Below the pieces are notes generated by a model. It ran no database searches. It was not told where the DNA came from and saw only the letters and a program-made list of their open reading frames with translations. A program made the translations under genes and the position numbers. Positions 8,490-17,262 of a DNA stretch of 64,000 nt are shown piece by piece. Each line of letters opens with the position of its first letter. Position 1 is the first letter of the stretch. Source of the stretch: CALBRZ01 sp964511065 (GTDB lineage: Bacteria > Planctomycetota > Planctomycetia > Pirellulales > S012-138); NCBI GenBank assembly GCA_964511065.1, contig CAZEEG010000006.1:1-64000 (forward strand), in the 5' to 3' direction.

Positions 8490-9242
8490 TCAATCTTTCT
8501 TCTGCGCCTGCGCCGCCACTGCCGCGGCCGCTGCCGCCGCGGCCTCTGGGTCGCCCAGGTAGCCGCGCGAAAGCACGTTCAAATCGGCATCAAATTCGTA
8601 AACCAACGGGATTCCGGTCGGAATGTTCAGGTCGGCAATCTCATCGTCGGAGATGGAGTCCAGGTGCTTGACCAATGCCCGCAGGCTGTTGCCGTGGGCG
8701 GCGATCAGCACGTTCTGACCATCTTTGAGGTGCGGGACGATTTCATTCTGATAGTACGGCAGCACCCGGTCCAAGGTATCTTTCAGCGATTCGGTGGCCG
8801 GGTATTGATGCGGCTCCAATTGCCGATATCGCGGATCGTGCTTGGGGTGCATCGGGTTGGATTCCTCAAGCGCCGGCGGGCGAACGTCGTATCCCCGCCG
8901 CCATTGATGCACCTGCTCCGGGCCGGCCTTCTCGGCCATTTCGGCCTTGTTCAGCCCTTGAAGCGCGCCGTAGTGGCGCTCGTTCAGTTGCCACGCCCGA
9001 GTCACCGGCACCCACATCCGGTCCATCTCGTCCATGGCGATCCACAGCGTGCGAATGGCCCGCTTCAGGACCGAGGTATAGGCGATGGCGAAGTCGATGC
9101 CGGCTTCTTTCAGCAGCACGCCGGCTTGTTTGGCCTCCTCGCGTCCCTTGTCGGAAAGGTCGATATCGACCCAGCCCGTGAAGCGGTTCTCGAGGTTCCA
9201 GGCACTTTGACCGTGCCGCAACAGGATCATCTTGGCGGACAT
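8490..9242 (-). CDS. gpmA: 2,3-bisphosphoglycerate-dependent phosphoglycerate mutase
   Basis: The enzyme interconverts 3- and 2-phosphoglycerate in glycolysis. The preferred start, ATG 9242, gives MSAKMILLRHGQSAWNLENR with the phosphorylated histidine at residue 10 and a purine-rich stretch (aaagaaag) upstream; the open frame extends farther but the added sequence is not protein-like. Other motifs are FTGWVDIDLSDKG, ERHYGALQGLNK, RRGYDVRPP and the second catalytic histidine in AAHGNSLRALVKHLD. Length is 250 residues, normal for dPGM. The C-terminus ends in a poly-alanine stretch of about nine residues and a QAQKKD tail, which looks like a local low-complexity extension. The gene is divergent from alaS. 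Confidence 0.95.
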   Translation of the reverse strand: MSAKMILLRHGQSAWNLENRFTGWVDIDLSDKGREEAKQAGVLLKEAGIDFAIAYTSVLKRAIRTLWIAMDEMDRMWVPVTRAWQLNERHYGALQGLNKAEMAEKAGPEQVHQWRRGYDVRPPALEESNPMHPKHDPRYRQLEPHQYPATESLKDTLDRVLPYYQNEIVPHLKDGQNVLIAAHGNSLRALVKHLDSISDDEIADLNIPTGIPLVYEFDADLNVLSRGYLGDPEAAAAAAAAVAAQAQKKD

Positions 9243-9802
9243 GGCAATTCTTTCTTTTCTCGTTCGTGGCTTAGCGTATAGGTTAAGCGGTGCAGTGTGT
9301 CGGGTACCCGCGGTTGGCCCCCGGCCGAATTTCCAGCCAGCCGAGCCAACGGCGCATTTCGTGGCGAACCCAGGCGGGGGATCGTATTGTCGTCGCTGGT
9401 AGAGAACCCTCGGGAGTTGGATTCCCTCCGCTGGCGGGGGGTGGCTGGCCGGCCGTCCAACAGCCTGTTGGGTTGAATGGTGACCCCTGGGGCAGCGGTT
9501 CGTCAAGCGGGGCAGGCCAGTTGGTCGATAAAACGCCACCATGGCCCGAGTGTCTTTGCTGGCTGGCGGATCGATTGGAGGTCACCAGGGGCGCCGCCGT
9601 GTTGTCCGTGCAATGCTCGCGCCGGTTGTGCAGCGGCCCATCGCGAAAACCCGGCGATTCACCAGCGATGCTCGCCGGTGCCTCGCCCAGGCAAACCAGG
9701 CGCCGATCCAGCGCCCACGGCGGTCCCGGCTCCCTACGCGCGTGCCACCGCACACGGTATGATGGCACGCTTGAACCGCATGTTCCTTTTGAAGCTAAAG
9801 CC
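9243..9802. other. Intergenic region between gpmA and alaS, 560 bases
   Basis: This separates two divergent genes and should hold their promoters. The alaS frame stays open upstream to 9290, but that extension is Gly/Pro/Ser-rich with no homology signal and lies ahead of a classic AlaS N-terminus. Other frames here (for example 9541-9762) are Arg-rich and lack ribosome binding sites. I see no RNA gene or clear attenuator. Confidence 0.5.
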
Positions 9803-12595
9803 ATGAAAACCGACGAGTTGCGGGAAGCCTATCTGTCGTTTTTTGAATCCAAGGGCTGCGTCCGCCGTCCCAGCGACGTGTTGGTTCCGACCTGGGATCC
9901 TTCGGTGCTGTTCACGCCCGCGGGCATGAACCAGTTCAAGGATCACTTTCTGGGCCGCTGCAAGCTCGAGTTCACCCGGGCCACCACTTGCCAAAAGTGC
10001 CTCCGCACGGGCGATATCGACAACGTAGGCCGCACGGCTTACCACCACACGTTCTTTGAAATGCTGGGCAACTTCAGCTTTGGCGACTACTTCAAGAAGG
10101 AAGCGATTACCTGGGCCTGGGAGTTCCTGACGGATAAAAAGTGGCTGGGCCTGGACCCCAACCGGCTATCGGTTTCCGTGTATCTGGACGACGACGAGGC
10201 CGCTAACATCTGGGCCCATGATGTTGGCCTGCCGCCGGAACGCATCGTACGGATGGGCGAGGACGACAACTTCTGGCCCGCCGGTGCGCCCTCCCACGGC
10301 CCCGACGGTGTGTGCGGACCGTGCAGCGAGATTTTCTATCATCCGCCCACCGGCGGCGAAGTGGAAATCTGGAACCTCGTTTTCACGCAGTTCAACCGGG
10401 TGGGTGATCCGCCCGACAACCTCCGCCCCTTGCCCAGCAAGAATATCGACACCGGGATGGGCCTGGAACGCTGTGCCGCCACGCTTCAGGGGGTGGAAAC
10501 GAATTTCCATATCGACATCCTGCGGCCAATCGTGGAAGCGGCCGCCGAAGTTTGCAGCCGCAAGTACGATCCGGCCAGCGAGGACGGGCGCCGCCTCCGC
10601 CGCATCACCGATCACATTCGGGCCTGCACCTTCGCAGTCCACGAGAATGTCTACCCGGGGCCCAACAAGGAAAAATACGTCATTCGCCGCCTGCTGCGGC
10701 GGGCCGTGCTCGACGGTCACCAGATGGGCATGCGCGAGCCGTTCCTGTACCAGTTGGTGCCGACGGTCGTGGAAATGATGAAGCGGCCGTATCCCGAACT
10801 GGTCGAAACCGTCGACCGGGTGGCCAAGGTGATTCGGCAGGAGGAATCGGCGTTCCTGGGCACAATCGACGCCGGCCTGAGCAAGATCGAGTCGATCTTT
10901 AGCGAAATGCGTCGCGATAATCGGGGTGTTGTCCGGGGCGACGACATTTTCTACATGTACGACACCCACGGTTTCCCGCCGGAATTGTTCGAGCAGATCG
11001 CGGCCGAACACAACTTTACGTTCGATTGGCCCGGCTTCCGCAAACTGACGGCCCGCGGTGACGAAGGCCCCACGGGGCCGCTGTTCAAGCACGATCCGCT
11101 GGAGGCGATCAAGCGGGCGGTTGGCCATACCGAGTTTCTCGGCTACGAGACCACCGAGGCCGAGGCCGAGGTCGTCGCGATTGTGGCCGCGAACCAGCTT
11201 TGCGACTCCGTCGAAGAAGAAAGCCACGATCAACCGATCCAGGTGGTGCTGGATCGCAGCCCCTTCTACGGCGAAGCCGGCGGACAGGTGGGCGATACGG
11301 GCGAACTCGTCGGCCCGAACCTGCGGTTCGAAGTGATCGATACGCAGCGGGATGGGCAACTCATCGTGCATATCGGCCACTTGCGGCAAGGGAAACTTAC
11401 GACACGCACCAAGGTTACCGCTCGCGTCAACGAGCAGCGCCGCCAGGGTATCCGGCGGGCCCACTCGGCCACGCACGTGCTGCATTACGCTCTGCAGAAA
11501 CACTTGGGCAAGCACGCCCAGCAGCAGGGGTCCAAGGTCGACGACGATTGGCTGCGGTTCGACTTCACGAACCTGGAAGCCGTCGACCGAAGCGTTCTGG
11601 AAGCAATCGAGAACGAAGTGACCAGCCGCATCCGCAGCGGCGCCGGCATCACCTGGCAAACCCTGCCACTGGCCGAGGCCCGCAAACAGGGCGCCATGAT
11701 GCTCTTTGGCGAGAAGTATCCCGATCCGGTACGGATGGTGTCGGTGGGGGACTTCAGCCGCGAGCTGTGCGGCGGCACGCACCTGGAGAATACGCAGCAG
11801 ATCGAGGCGTTTGAGATTCTCAGCGAGGAGAGCGTTTCGGCTGGCGTGCGGCGGATCACGGCGCTGACGGGCGAGAAGGCCCGGCGCCATTGCCAACAAG
11901 TGGTACAAGCGCTGGAGGAAACGGCCAGGCTGTTGAAGGTGCCGCCCGCCGACGTGCCCTCGCAGGTCGAAGCCCTCACCCAGCACGTGCGTCAGCTTAA
12001 GAAGCAGCTTGCTTCCGGTGCCGCGGCTGCCGAGAAACTGCCGCAACCAGCCGGCAACGGTGCTGCCACGCTCGATGTTCGGCAGGCCAGACAGGCCCTG
12101 GAAAAAGCCGCCCGGCATCTCCATACCGGCCTGTTGGAAGTGCCGGAACGCGTGCGCGGGCTGCTGGGCGAAATCGCTCGCCTGGAGGAAGAACTGGCCT
12201 CGGCTTCGCAAGCGCAGGCAGTGACTGCCGATAGCCTGCTGGAACAGGCCGTCACGTGCGGCGATGCGAAATTCGTCGTCGCGGAGGTTCCCGGTGCGAA
12301 CCCCAACCAGATGCGGCAGTGGATCGACCAGCTTCGCAAGCATCACGCCCCGATTGCCGTCCTGTTGATCGGCGGAAGCGGCGGCAAGCTCATGCTGGTA
12401 TCGGGTGTAAGCCGCGAACTGGTGGATCGCGGTGTGAGTGCCGGGAACTGGGTGCAGAAGGTGGCACCCGTGCTGGGCGGCGGTGGCGGCGGCCGGCCCG
12501 ACATGGCCCAGGCCGGCGGAAAGGATGCCTCCAAGGTTCCAGAGGCGCTGGAACTCGCCCGCCAGGTAGCGCAGGAAATGCTCGGCCAGTCGTAA
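9803..12595 (+). CDS. alaS: Alanine--tRNA ligase
   Basis: AlaS charges tRNA-Ala and edits mischarged Ser/Gly. From ATG 9803 the protein has 930 residues and begins MKTDELREAYLSFFESKGC, the standard N-terminus, so the longer upstream frame is not coding. Class II core motifs are present: VLFTPAGMNQFKDHFLG, RTAYHHTFFEMLGNFSFGD and GMGLERCA. The editing domain has the zinc-site pattern HSATHVLHYAL and the CGGTHLENTQQIEAF segment. The C-terminal coiled coil and DHHA1/C-Ala domain end with a Gly-rich loop (GGGGGGRPDMAQAGG). All domains appear complete. It is convergent with flhB, with only 20 bases between the stops. The very long antisense frame across it is a shadow. Confidence 0.97.
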   Translation: MKTDELREAYLSFFESKGCVRRPSDVLVPTWDPSVLFTPAGMNQFKDHFLGRCKLEFTRATTCQKCLRTGDIDNVGRTAYHHTFFEMLGNFSFGDYFKKEAITWAWEFLTDKKWLGLDPNRLSVSVYLDDDEAANIWAHDVGLPPERIVRMGEDDNFWPAGAPSHGPDGVCGPCSEIFYHPPTGGEVEIWNLVFTQFNRVGDPPDNLRPLPSKNIDTGMGLERCAATLQGVETNFHIDILRPIVEAAAEVCSRKYDPASEDGRRLRRITDHIRACTFAVHENVYPGPNKEKYVIRRLLRRAVLDGHQMGMREPFLYQLVPTVVEMMKRPYPELVETVDRVAKVIRQEESAFLGTIDAGLSKIESIFSEMRRDNRGVVRGDDIFYMYDTHGFPPELFEQIAAEHNFTFDWPGFRKLTARGDEGPTGPLFKHDPLEAIKRAVGHTEFLGYETTEAEAEVVAIVAANQLCDSVEEESHDQPIQVVLDRSPFYGEAGGQVGDTGELVGPNLRFEVIDTQRDGQLIVHIGHLRQGKLTTRTKVTARVNEQRRQGIRRAHSATHVLHYALQKHLGKHAQQQGSKVDDDWLRFDFTNLEAVDRSVLEAIENEVTSRIRSGAGITWQTLPLAEARKQGAMMLFGEKYPDPVRMVSVGDFSRELCGGTHLENTQQIEAFEILSEESVSAGVRRITALTGEKARRHCQQVVQALEETARLLKVPPADVPSQVEALTQHVRQLKKQLASGAAAAEKLPQPAGNGAATLDVRQARQALEKAARHLHTGLLEVPERVRGLLGEIARLEEELASASQAQAVTADSLLEQAVTCGDAKFVVAEVPGANPNQMRQWIDQLRKHHAPIAVLLIGGSGGKLMLVSGVSRELVDRGVSAGNWVQKVAPVLGGGGGGRPDMAQAGGKDASKVPEALELARQVAQEMLGQS

Positions 12596-12615
12596 CGGCG
12601 GGGGGCGCACGGCCG

Positions 12616-13692
12616 CTACTCGGTGGCCCCTGGTAGCGGTTTGCCCTTGAGTTGCCAGATGTACTTGACCACCTCGGCCATGGCTTCCCACAGATCGTTG
12701 GGCACCACTTGGTTGATCTCGGCCTTGGCATACAAGGCCCGGGCCAACGGTTTGCGCTCCACTACCGGGATCCCGTGCTCCAACGCGATCATGCGGATGC
12801 GCCGGGCGATGGCGTCTTCGCCCTTGGCCAGGACCACGGGCGCTTCCATGGTGGCATCGTCGTATTGGATGGCGATGGCCAGTTCGGTGGGGTTGGTAAC
12901 GACGAAATCGGCCTTGGGGACCACCGCCGCCAATTGACTTTCCACAATCTGGCGGTGAACCTGTTTCCGCCGCGCGGCCACCATGGGGTCGCCTTGCGTT
13001 TGCTTCATTTCATCCTTGAGTTCCTGCGTGGTCATCTTCAGGTCCTGCTCGTGTTTCCATTTCTGGAAGCCGTAATCGAGCACGGCCAGGATCAAGAGGG
13101 CCACGGCGATCTTGACGGCGGTCCACAAGAGCAGGTCGCACACCAGCCACGCAATCTGCGGAACGGACAGTTCCGGCAGCATGAGCACGTCTTCCATCCG
13201 CTGCCACAGGCAGATGCCTGCGACCGCGCTGATCAAGAGCACCTTCACCAGCCCAAATACCAGCCGCATCACCGACGACAGCGAGAAAATGCGACTGAAA
13301 CCCTTCACCGGGTTGATGCGGTTGAGATCCATGCCCACGGCCGAAGGCACCACCATCAGGCCAATTTGAGCGACCTGTGTCAGGACCGCAGCCAGGAACA
13401 GCAGGCCCAGGATCGGCAGGAGAATCTTGGCCAGTCCCAGCAGAACGTGCTGCCACTGAGCCATCAAGAATTCAGAATCCACGTGCAACCAGGCTTGCCC
13501 GCCTAGCTGTTCGGTGGTGAGCCTGCCGAAGTAGTCGGCGGCGTCCTTGCCCATCCACAGCAGCAGACCCAGCCCCACCAGCAGCAGCGCGGCGGTGCCC
13601 AGGTCTTGGCTCTTGGCCACCTGTCCCTGCTCGCGGGCTTTCTGCCGCTTATGCGGTGTGGCGTCGTGTACCTTATCGCCGAATTGTTCCAT
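12616..13692 (-). CDS. flhB: Flagellar export switch protein FlhB (NPTE variant)
   Basis: FlhB is the substrate-specificity switch of the flagellar type III export gate. The protein has 358 residues: a basic cytoplasmic N-terminus (DATPHKRQKAREQGQVAKS), four membrane helices between about residues 30 and 210, and a cytoplasmic domain. The family segments NPVKGFSRIFS and ELKDEMKQTQGDP are present. The autocleavage site reads VVTNPTELAIAI, so residues 267-270 are NPTE where nearly all FlhB/YscU proteins have NPTH. The downstream sequence (VLAKGEDAIARRIRMIALEHGIPVVE) is typical. It is the last gene of the fliO-fliP-fliQ-fliR-flhB run and convergent with alaS. The His-to-Glu change could alter cleavage, and is discussed in the findings. 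Confidence 0.95.
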   Translation of the reverse strand: MEQFGDKVHDATPHKRQKAREQGQVAKSQDLGTAALLLVGLGLLLWMGKDAADYFGRLTTEQLGGQAWLHVDSEFLMAQWQHVLLGLAKILLPILGLLFLAAVLTQVAQIGLMVVPSAVGMDLNRINPVKGFSRIFSLSSVMRLVFGLVKVLLISAVAGICLWQRMEDVLMLPELSVPQIAWLVCDLLLWTAVKIAVALLILAVLDYGFQKWKHEQDLKMTTQELKDEMKQTQGDPMVAARRKQVHRQIVESQLAAVVPKADFVVTNPTELAIAIQYDDATMEAPVVLAKGEDAIARRIRMIALEHGIPVVERKPLARALYAKAEINQVVPNDLWEAMAEVVKYIWQLKGKPLPGATE

Positions 13693-13757
13693 CGGGCCTG
13701 ATTAAGCAAGGCAGCGGGAGGCGTGGTGGATGGTGATGCCCTGCGGTGAGAGGGCGG

Positions 13758-14576
13758 CTAACCGGCGATCCAACCGTCCGGCAACGTCGAGCCGATGGTC
13801 TCAAAGACCTGTTGTAACGCCGGTTCCAGTTCATCGCGAAAGGCGTAGGCGATCGTTCCCATCGAGAGGGCCAGCACGCCGGCGGCCAGCATGGCGTTCA
13901 TACCTACGCCCACAATCATCACATTGAGTTGCGGCAAGGCCCGGCCGATCATGCCCAGCACGACGGTGGCCAGCAGCAGCGCCGCCAGCCCCGGCCCAGC
14001 CACCCTCACCGCCAGGAGGAAACTCTGGGCGGCAATGTCCAAGAGCATCTCCGGCAGCATCAGCGTGAGCGGACTTTGCCCCAGGGGGATCGTGCTGAAC
14101 GATTCCAGCAGTGCGGCAACCACGGCCCGGTGCCCTCCAATCGCCAGAAAAATGGCGGTTGCAAGCAGGTATAGAAAGTTGCCGACCACCGGGGTGCTCT
14201 CGTCCAGGGCCGGGTTGAAAACATCGGCCAGCGACAACCCGCTAGCCTGGCTCACCAACATGCCGCCCAATTGGATGCCCTGCATCAGCAGCCACGCCGC
14301 CGCCCCCAGTGCAAAGCCCAGAATCAATTCCGTGCCGACCATGGTGAGCATATCGAGCATGGTGACAGGCGGCGCGACGCTGCTTTCCCAATGCACCGGC
14401 ACCAGCACCAGCGATAGCGCCAGCACCAGCAAGGCGCGAATCTTCATCGGCACTTCGTTTGATCCCAGCACTGGCGCAATCATCGCCAGCCCACTCAACC
14501 GCGAAACGGTCAGCACCAGCACCAGTACGTGCTGCGGCGTGAGCAGGAGACGAATGTCGTGCAGAAACTGGGGCAT
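13758..14576 (-). CDS. fliR: Flagellar export gate protein FliR
   Basis: FliR is one of the FliP5-FliQ4-FliR1 export gate subunits in the inner membrane. The chosen ATG at 14576 gives 272 residues starting MPQFLHDIRLLLTPQHVLV, matching the family start just before the first helix. The open frame allows an ATG pair at 14642, which would add 22 less family-like residues. Characteristic segments are RLSGLAMIAPVLGSNEVPMK, GTELILGFALGAAAWLL, GGMLVSQASGLSLADVFNPAL and ALPQLNVMIVGVGMNAMLA. About six membrane helices are visible. It sits between fliQ and flhB, with gaps of about 110 and 65 bases. Confidence 0.93.
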   Translation of the reverse strand: MPQFLHDIRLLLTPQHVLVLVLTVSRLSGLAMIAPVLGSNEVPMKIRALLVLALSLVLVPVHWESSVAPPVTMLDMLTMVGTELILGFALGAAAWLLMQGIQLGGMLVSQASGLSLADVFNPALDESTPVVGNFLYLLATAIFLAIGGHRAVVAALLESFSTIPLGQSPLTLMLPEMLLDIAAQSFLLAVRVAGPGLAALLLATVVLGMIGRALPQLNVMIVGVGMNAMLAAGVLALSMGTIAYAFRDELEPALQQVFETIGSTLPDGWIAG

Positions 14577-14688
14577 GCAACCACTTGGCCGTGCAAAAAC
14601 CAGCAGGTGTACGGTAGGGAGGGCGGCAGGCAGGTCCATCAAAGCCTGTCTGGGGCCGAAGGGAAACGTCCCCTCCCGTGGCGGCGTA

Positions 14689-14955
14689 CTACAGCAGTTC
14701 GGGGATTCCGTAGAACAGGTTGCGCGAGTATTCCACCATCACGCTAATCAGCCACGGCAACGAAACCGAGAGCGCCAGCACCATCAACACCAGCTTGGGA
14801 AAGAACGAAACCGTCGATTCCTGAATCTGCGTGAGCGCCTGCAACAGGCCGATCACCAGGCTGACGACGAAGCCGGTGATCAGCACGGGAGCGGCCACCA
14901 GGATCATCATCCACAGGGCCGCCTGTCCCAGGTCGATTGCATCTTGCGCACCCAT
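14689..14955 (-). CDS. fliQ: Flagellar export gate protein FliQ
   Basis: This 88-residue protein has two membrane helices, the standard FliQ size and topology. ATG 14955 is preceded by an AGGAGA site about six bases upstream. Family signatures are AAPVLITGFVVSLVIGLLQA, TQIQESTVSFFPKLV and LSVSLPWLISVMVEYS. FliQ packs around the FliP-FliR core of the export gate. It lies between fliP and fliR in the usual order, about 70 bases from fliP. Confidence 0.95.
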   Translation of the reverse strand: MGAQDAIDLGQAALWMMILVAAPVLITGFVVSLVIGLLQALTQIQESTVSFFPKLVLMVLALSVSLPWLISVMVEYSRNLFYGIPELL

Positions 14956-15029
14956 CGAGGGTCTCCTGCGCTATCGGGCACCGCGCACGGCGTCACCTGA
15001 TCGGACACGCCGCGCGAAGCGTTGTACCG

Positions 15030-16106
15030 TCATCCAAAAGGCTCAAAGCTCTGGAGCAGCATTTCCACCACGAGCCGCCAGCCATCGACCAGCACGAACA
15101 GCAGCAGCTTGAATGGCAGCGAGATCAGCACCGGCGGCAACATCAGCATGCCCATCGAGATCATCACGCTGGCCACGACCATGTCGAGGATCACAAACGG
15201 CAAGTAGATCTGAAAGCCGATGATGAATGCGGTCTTCAGTTCGCTGAGCATGAAGGCCGGCAGCAATACTTGAAGCGGGACGTTAGCTTCCCCCTGTTCC
15301 TGATCCGCCCCGTAGTACACGTAGTTGGGCAGTTCGTCTGCCTCGCTGTCGCTAACGGCGAGGTAATCGAGAAACAGCCAGACGTCGTCGGTGTTTCCGG
15401 TGCGTTCGATCTGGTCGGCCATGAAACGCCGTACCGGTTCCTGGCCCTGTTGCCATGCCTCATCGAGCGAAATCTGCCCCGCCGAGTACGGAGCCACGGC
15501 GGTGTCGTACACCTGCTGCCAGACCGGAGCCATGATCAGCAGGGTCAGGAACAAGGCCAGCGAGGTAATCACCTGCGAAGGCGGCAACTGCTGGGTGCCC
15601 ACGGCTTGTCGCAACAGGGCCAGCACGACCACGATGCGGATGAAGCTCGTGGTCATCATCAAAATGGCCGGCGCCAGCGACAACAGCGTGAGCAGCAGCA
15701 TCACCTTGAGCGAACTGCTCAAACCGGCTGGCCCCACCGCCTCGTCCAGCCACTGTTGCGGCACCAATGACCTACCTGGTGTGGGATCGGCGTCCGCCGT
15801 GCCCGAGCCTTCCAGGGGGGCCACCACGGGGGTGGCCGAACCGCCGCTTGGCGACACAGGCAGGCTTTGCGCCTGGTTGGCCGCCTGTTGGCCGAATGCC
15901 GTATTGAGCACCGGCGCCAACAGCACGGCGAGCACGGCGCCCAGACCGAGCCAACCCCGCAGTCCTTGGCGGCAACCCTGGCACCACCGATTCAGTGCTT
16001 GTCGGGAAGCAGTACCAGCGGTGGCGACCTTGGCGGTGCGGCACGCCACGCGCCGCTTGCGGGCGGTTGCGCGGTGCTCCTGAGCAATGGATATGCGCTT
16101 AGCCAA
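15030..16106 (-). CDS. fliP: Flagellar export gate protein FliP, TTG start overlapping fliO
   Basis: FliP forms the pentameric core of the flagellar export gate. The family domain starts near LSSSLKVMLLLTLLSLAPAI and includes TTSFIRIVVVLALLRQAVG, PSQVITSLALFLTLLIM, LPAFMLSELKTAFIIGFQIY and DMVVASVMISMGMLMLPP. The C-terminus is complete. I place the start at TTG 16106, which overlaps the fliO stop by eight bases and has a perfect GGGAGG site seven bases upstream; this gives 358 residues. The first 50 residues are highly basic, followed by a hydrophobic stretch (LGLGAVLAVLLAPVLNTAFG) that looks like a cleavable signal and then a Pro/Gly/Ser-rich linker. That N-terminal extension is longer than in most FliP proteins. 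Translation is probably coupled to fliO. Confidence 0.9.
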   Translation of the reverse strand: MAKRISIAQEHRATARKRRVACRTAKVATAGTASRQALNRWCQGCRQGLRGWLGLGAVLAVLLAPVLNTAFGQQAANQAQSLPVSPSGGSATPVVAPLEGSGTADADPTPGRSLVPQQWLDEAVGPAGLSSSLKVMLLLTLLSLAPAILMMTTSFIRIVVVLALLRQAVGTQQLPPSQVITSLALFLTLLIMAPVWQQVYDTAVAPYSAGQISLDEAWQQGQEPVRRFMADQIERTGNTDDVWLFLDYLAVSDSEADELPNYVYYGADQEQGEANVPLQVLLPAFMLSELKTAFIIGFQIYLPFVILDMVVASVMISMGMLMLPPVLISLPFKLLLFVLVDGWRLVVEMLLQSFEPFG

Positions 16107-17085
16107 GGTTCGCCTCCCTGGCCCGCCGCAGCGCGGCCTGCAAGTGGGCGCGTTCGTCTTGGCTGCCGTGACGGGTATCGCGACCGCTGAAGCCATCTTG
16201 GGCCAGTTCCGTGAGGACGTCGCGAAACGCCCGCGAAGAACTGCCGGGCCGGCCTTGCAGGCACAAGCCCATCAGCCGGGTGACCTCGTCGGGATCTTCG
16301 ATTTCGGCCAGGGTGTGGGCCCCTTCCGCCGTGGTCGAAACCAGCAGTAGTTTGTTGCCAAGTCGTACCAGGTGGAGCCGATGCTTGCCGTCCAGGCTGC
16401 TGCGGCCCAGCACCTCAAGCACTCCGCCGGGAAGCGGCAGGATCGCTTGCGGCATGCGTTTCCGCCACCACCACAAAGTGAGCAGAAACAGCCCAATCAC
16501 GACGGCTAACCCACCGGCCATGGTTGCCAGGCTTCGAGCCGGATCGATGGCAGGTGCCGCGCCCTCCCGCTGTCCCTCGCCGTTTTCAGCAGCGGGGCGG
16601 AGATTGCGCGGGGAGATGGCATGAGAACCGGGGCTGGACGCTTGCGAGTCGGCCGTGGCTGGAGCCGATCGGTACGAGACCGGCTGAACGCCTGCCGAGG
16701 GCGATGTGTCGTCGGCGTGCAAATCAACTGGCGGTGTGATCGCGGCGCGACGCATCACCGCTGAATCACCATGCGGATGGGCCGGCCGGAGCAATTCCCG
16801 CTGGACATTGCTCGCGCCGGATGAAGTTTCTGCGCTTGAGTTCTCAGCGATTGAGTGCTCTGTGGCGCCGTCTGGTTTGGCGATGCCCGAGGCGCTTCCC
16901 GGGTTCTTGGCCCGCACCCAGGGACGATGAACATCCGTCGTGGAGGGGGAAGCGCCGGCCCGGACATAAGCGGCAGCGTCGTAGGGGGGCGGGGAGCCGT
17001 ACTGCGCCCCTTGGCCGTGCGCAGGCGCACTGCCCATCAGGCCGAACCATGCGGCGCAGAGAATGGCGAGCACGACAAAGGGCAT
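16099..17085 (-). CDS. fliO: FliO-like flagellar biosynthesis protein with long periplasmic region
   Basis: The start chosen is ATG 17085 (MPFVVLAILCAAWFG), with an AGGG site five bases upstream; the frame is open 29 codons further. The 328-residue product has a signal peptide ending APAHGQG, a roughly 160-residue low-complexity Ser/Ala/Pro-rich region, and one membrane helix near residues 186-206 (MAGGLAVVIGLFLLTLWWW). A cytoplasmic domain follows with the FliO signature: PGGVLEVLGRSSLDGKHRLHLVRLG and NKLLLVSTTAEG. FliO is the chaperone-like assembly factor for FliP. Position directly before fliP, with overlapping coding ends, supports the call. The disordered exported region is much longer than in enterobacterial FliO. 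Confidence 0.9.
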   Translation of the reverse strand: MPFVVLAILCAAWFGLMGSAPAHGQGAQYGSPPPYDAAAYVRAGASPSTTDVHRPWVRAKNPGSASGIAKPDGATEHSIAENSSAETSSGASNVQRELLRPAHPHGDSAVMRRAAITPPVDLHADDTSPSAGVQPVSYRSAPATADSQASSPGSHAISPRNLRPAAENGEGQREGAAPAIDPARSLATMAGGLAVVIGLFLLTLWWWRKRMPQAILPLPGGVLEVLGRSSLDGKHRLHLVRLGNKLLLVSTTAEGAHTLAEIEDPDEVTRLMGLCLQGRPGSSSRAFRDVLTELAQDGFSGRDTRHGSQDERAHLQAALRRAREANLG

Positions 17086-17262
17086 CCTTACCCTGGCTCC
17101 CGACACGAAGACCCCAAAGCCTTGCGCCCCATTCCTTCTTCCAATGGAGGGCGCGGCGCGAAGATGGGTCAATAATTGAACGATCCGGCTGCGTCAACGG
17201 CGCTACAAGCCGCAGTGCCGCTAGCAGTAGGGTGCCAGCAGGCCAATGCCAGCAGGCATGCG

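Noticed and set aside
9290..9802. Upstream extension of the alaS frame
   Set aside because: The extension is Gly/Pro/Ser-rich and unlike AlaS, whose normal N-terminus begins at 9803.
10166..12691. Very long open frame antisense to alaS (841 codons)
   Set aside because: It is a mirror of a GC-rich coding gene with strong third-position bias. The plus strand has complete AlaS motifs and the antisense product has no recognisable domain.
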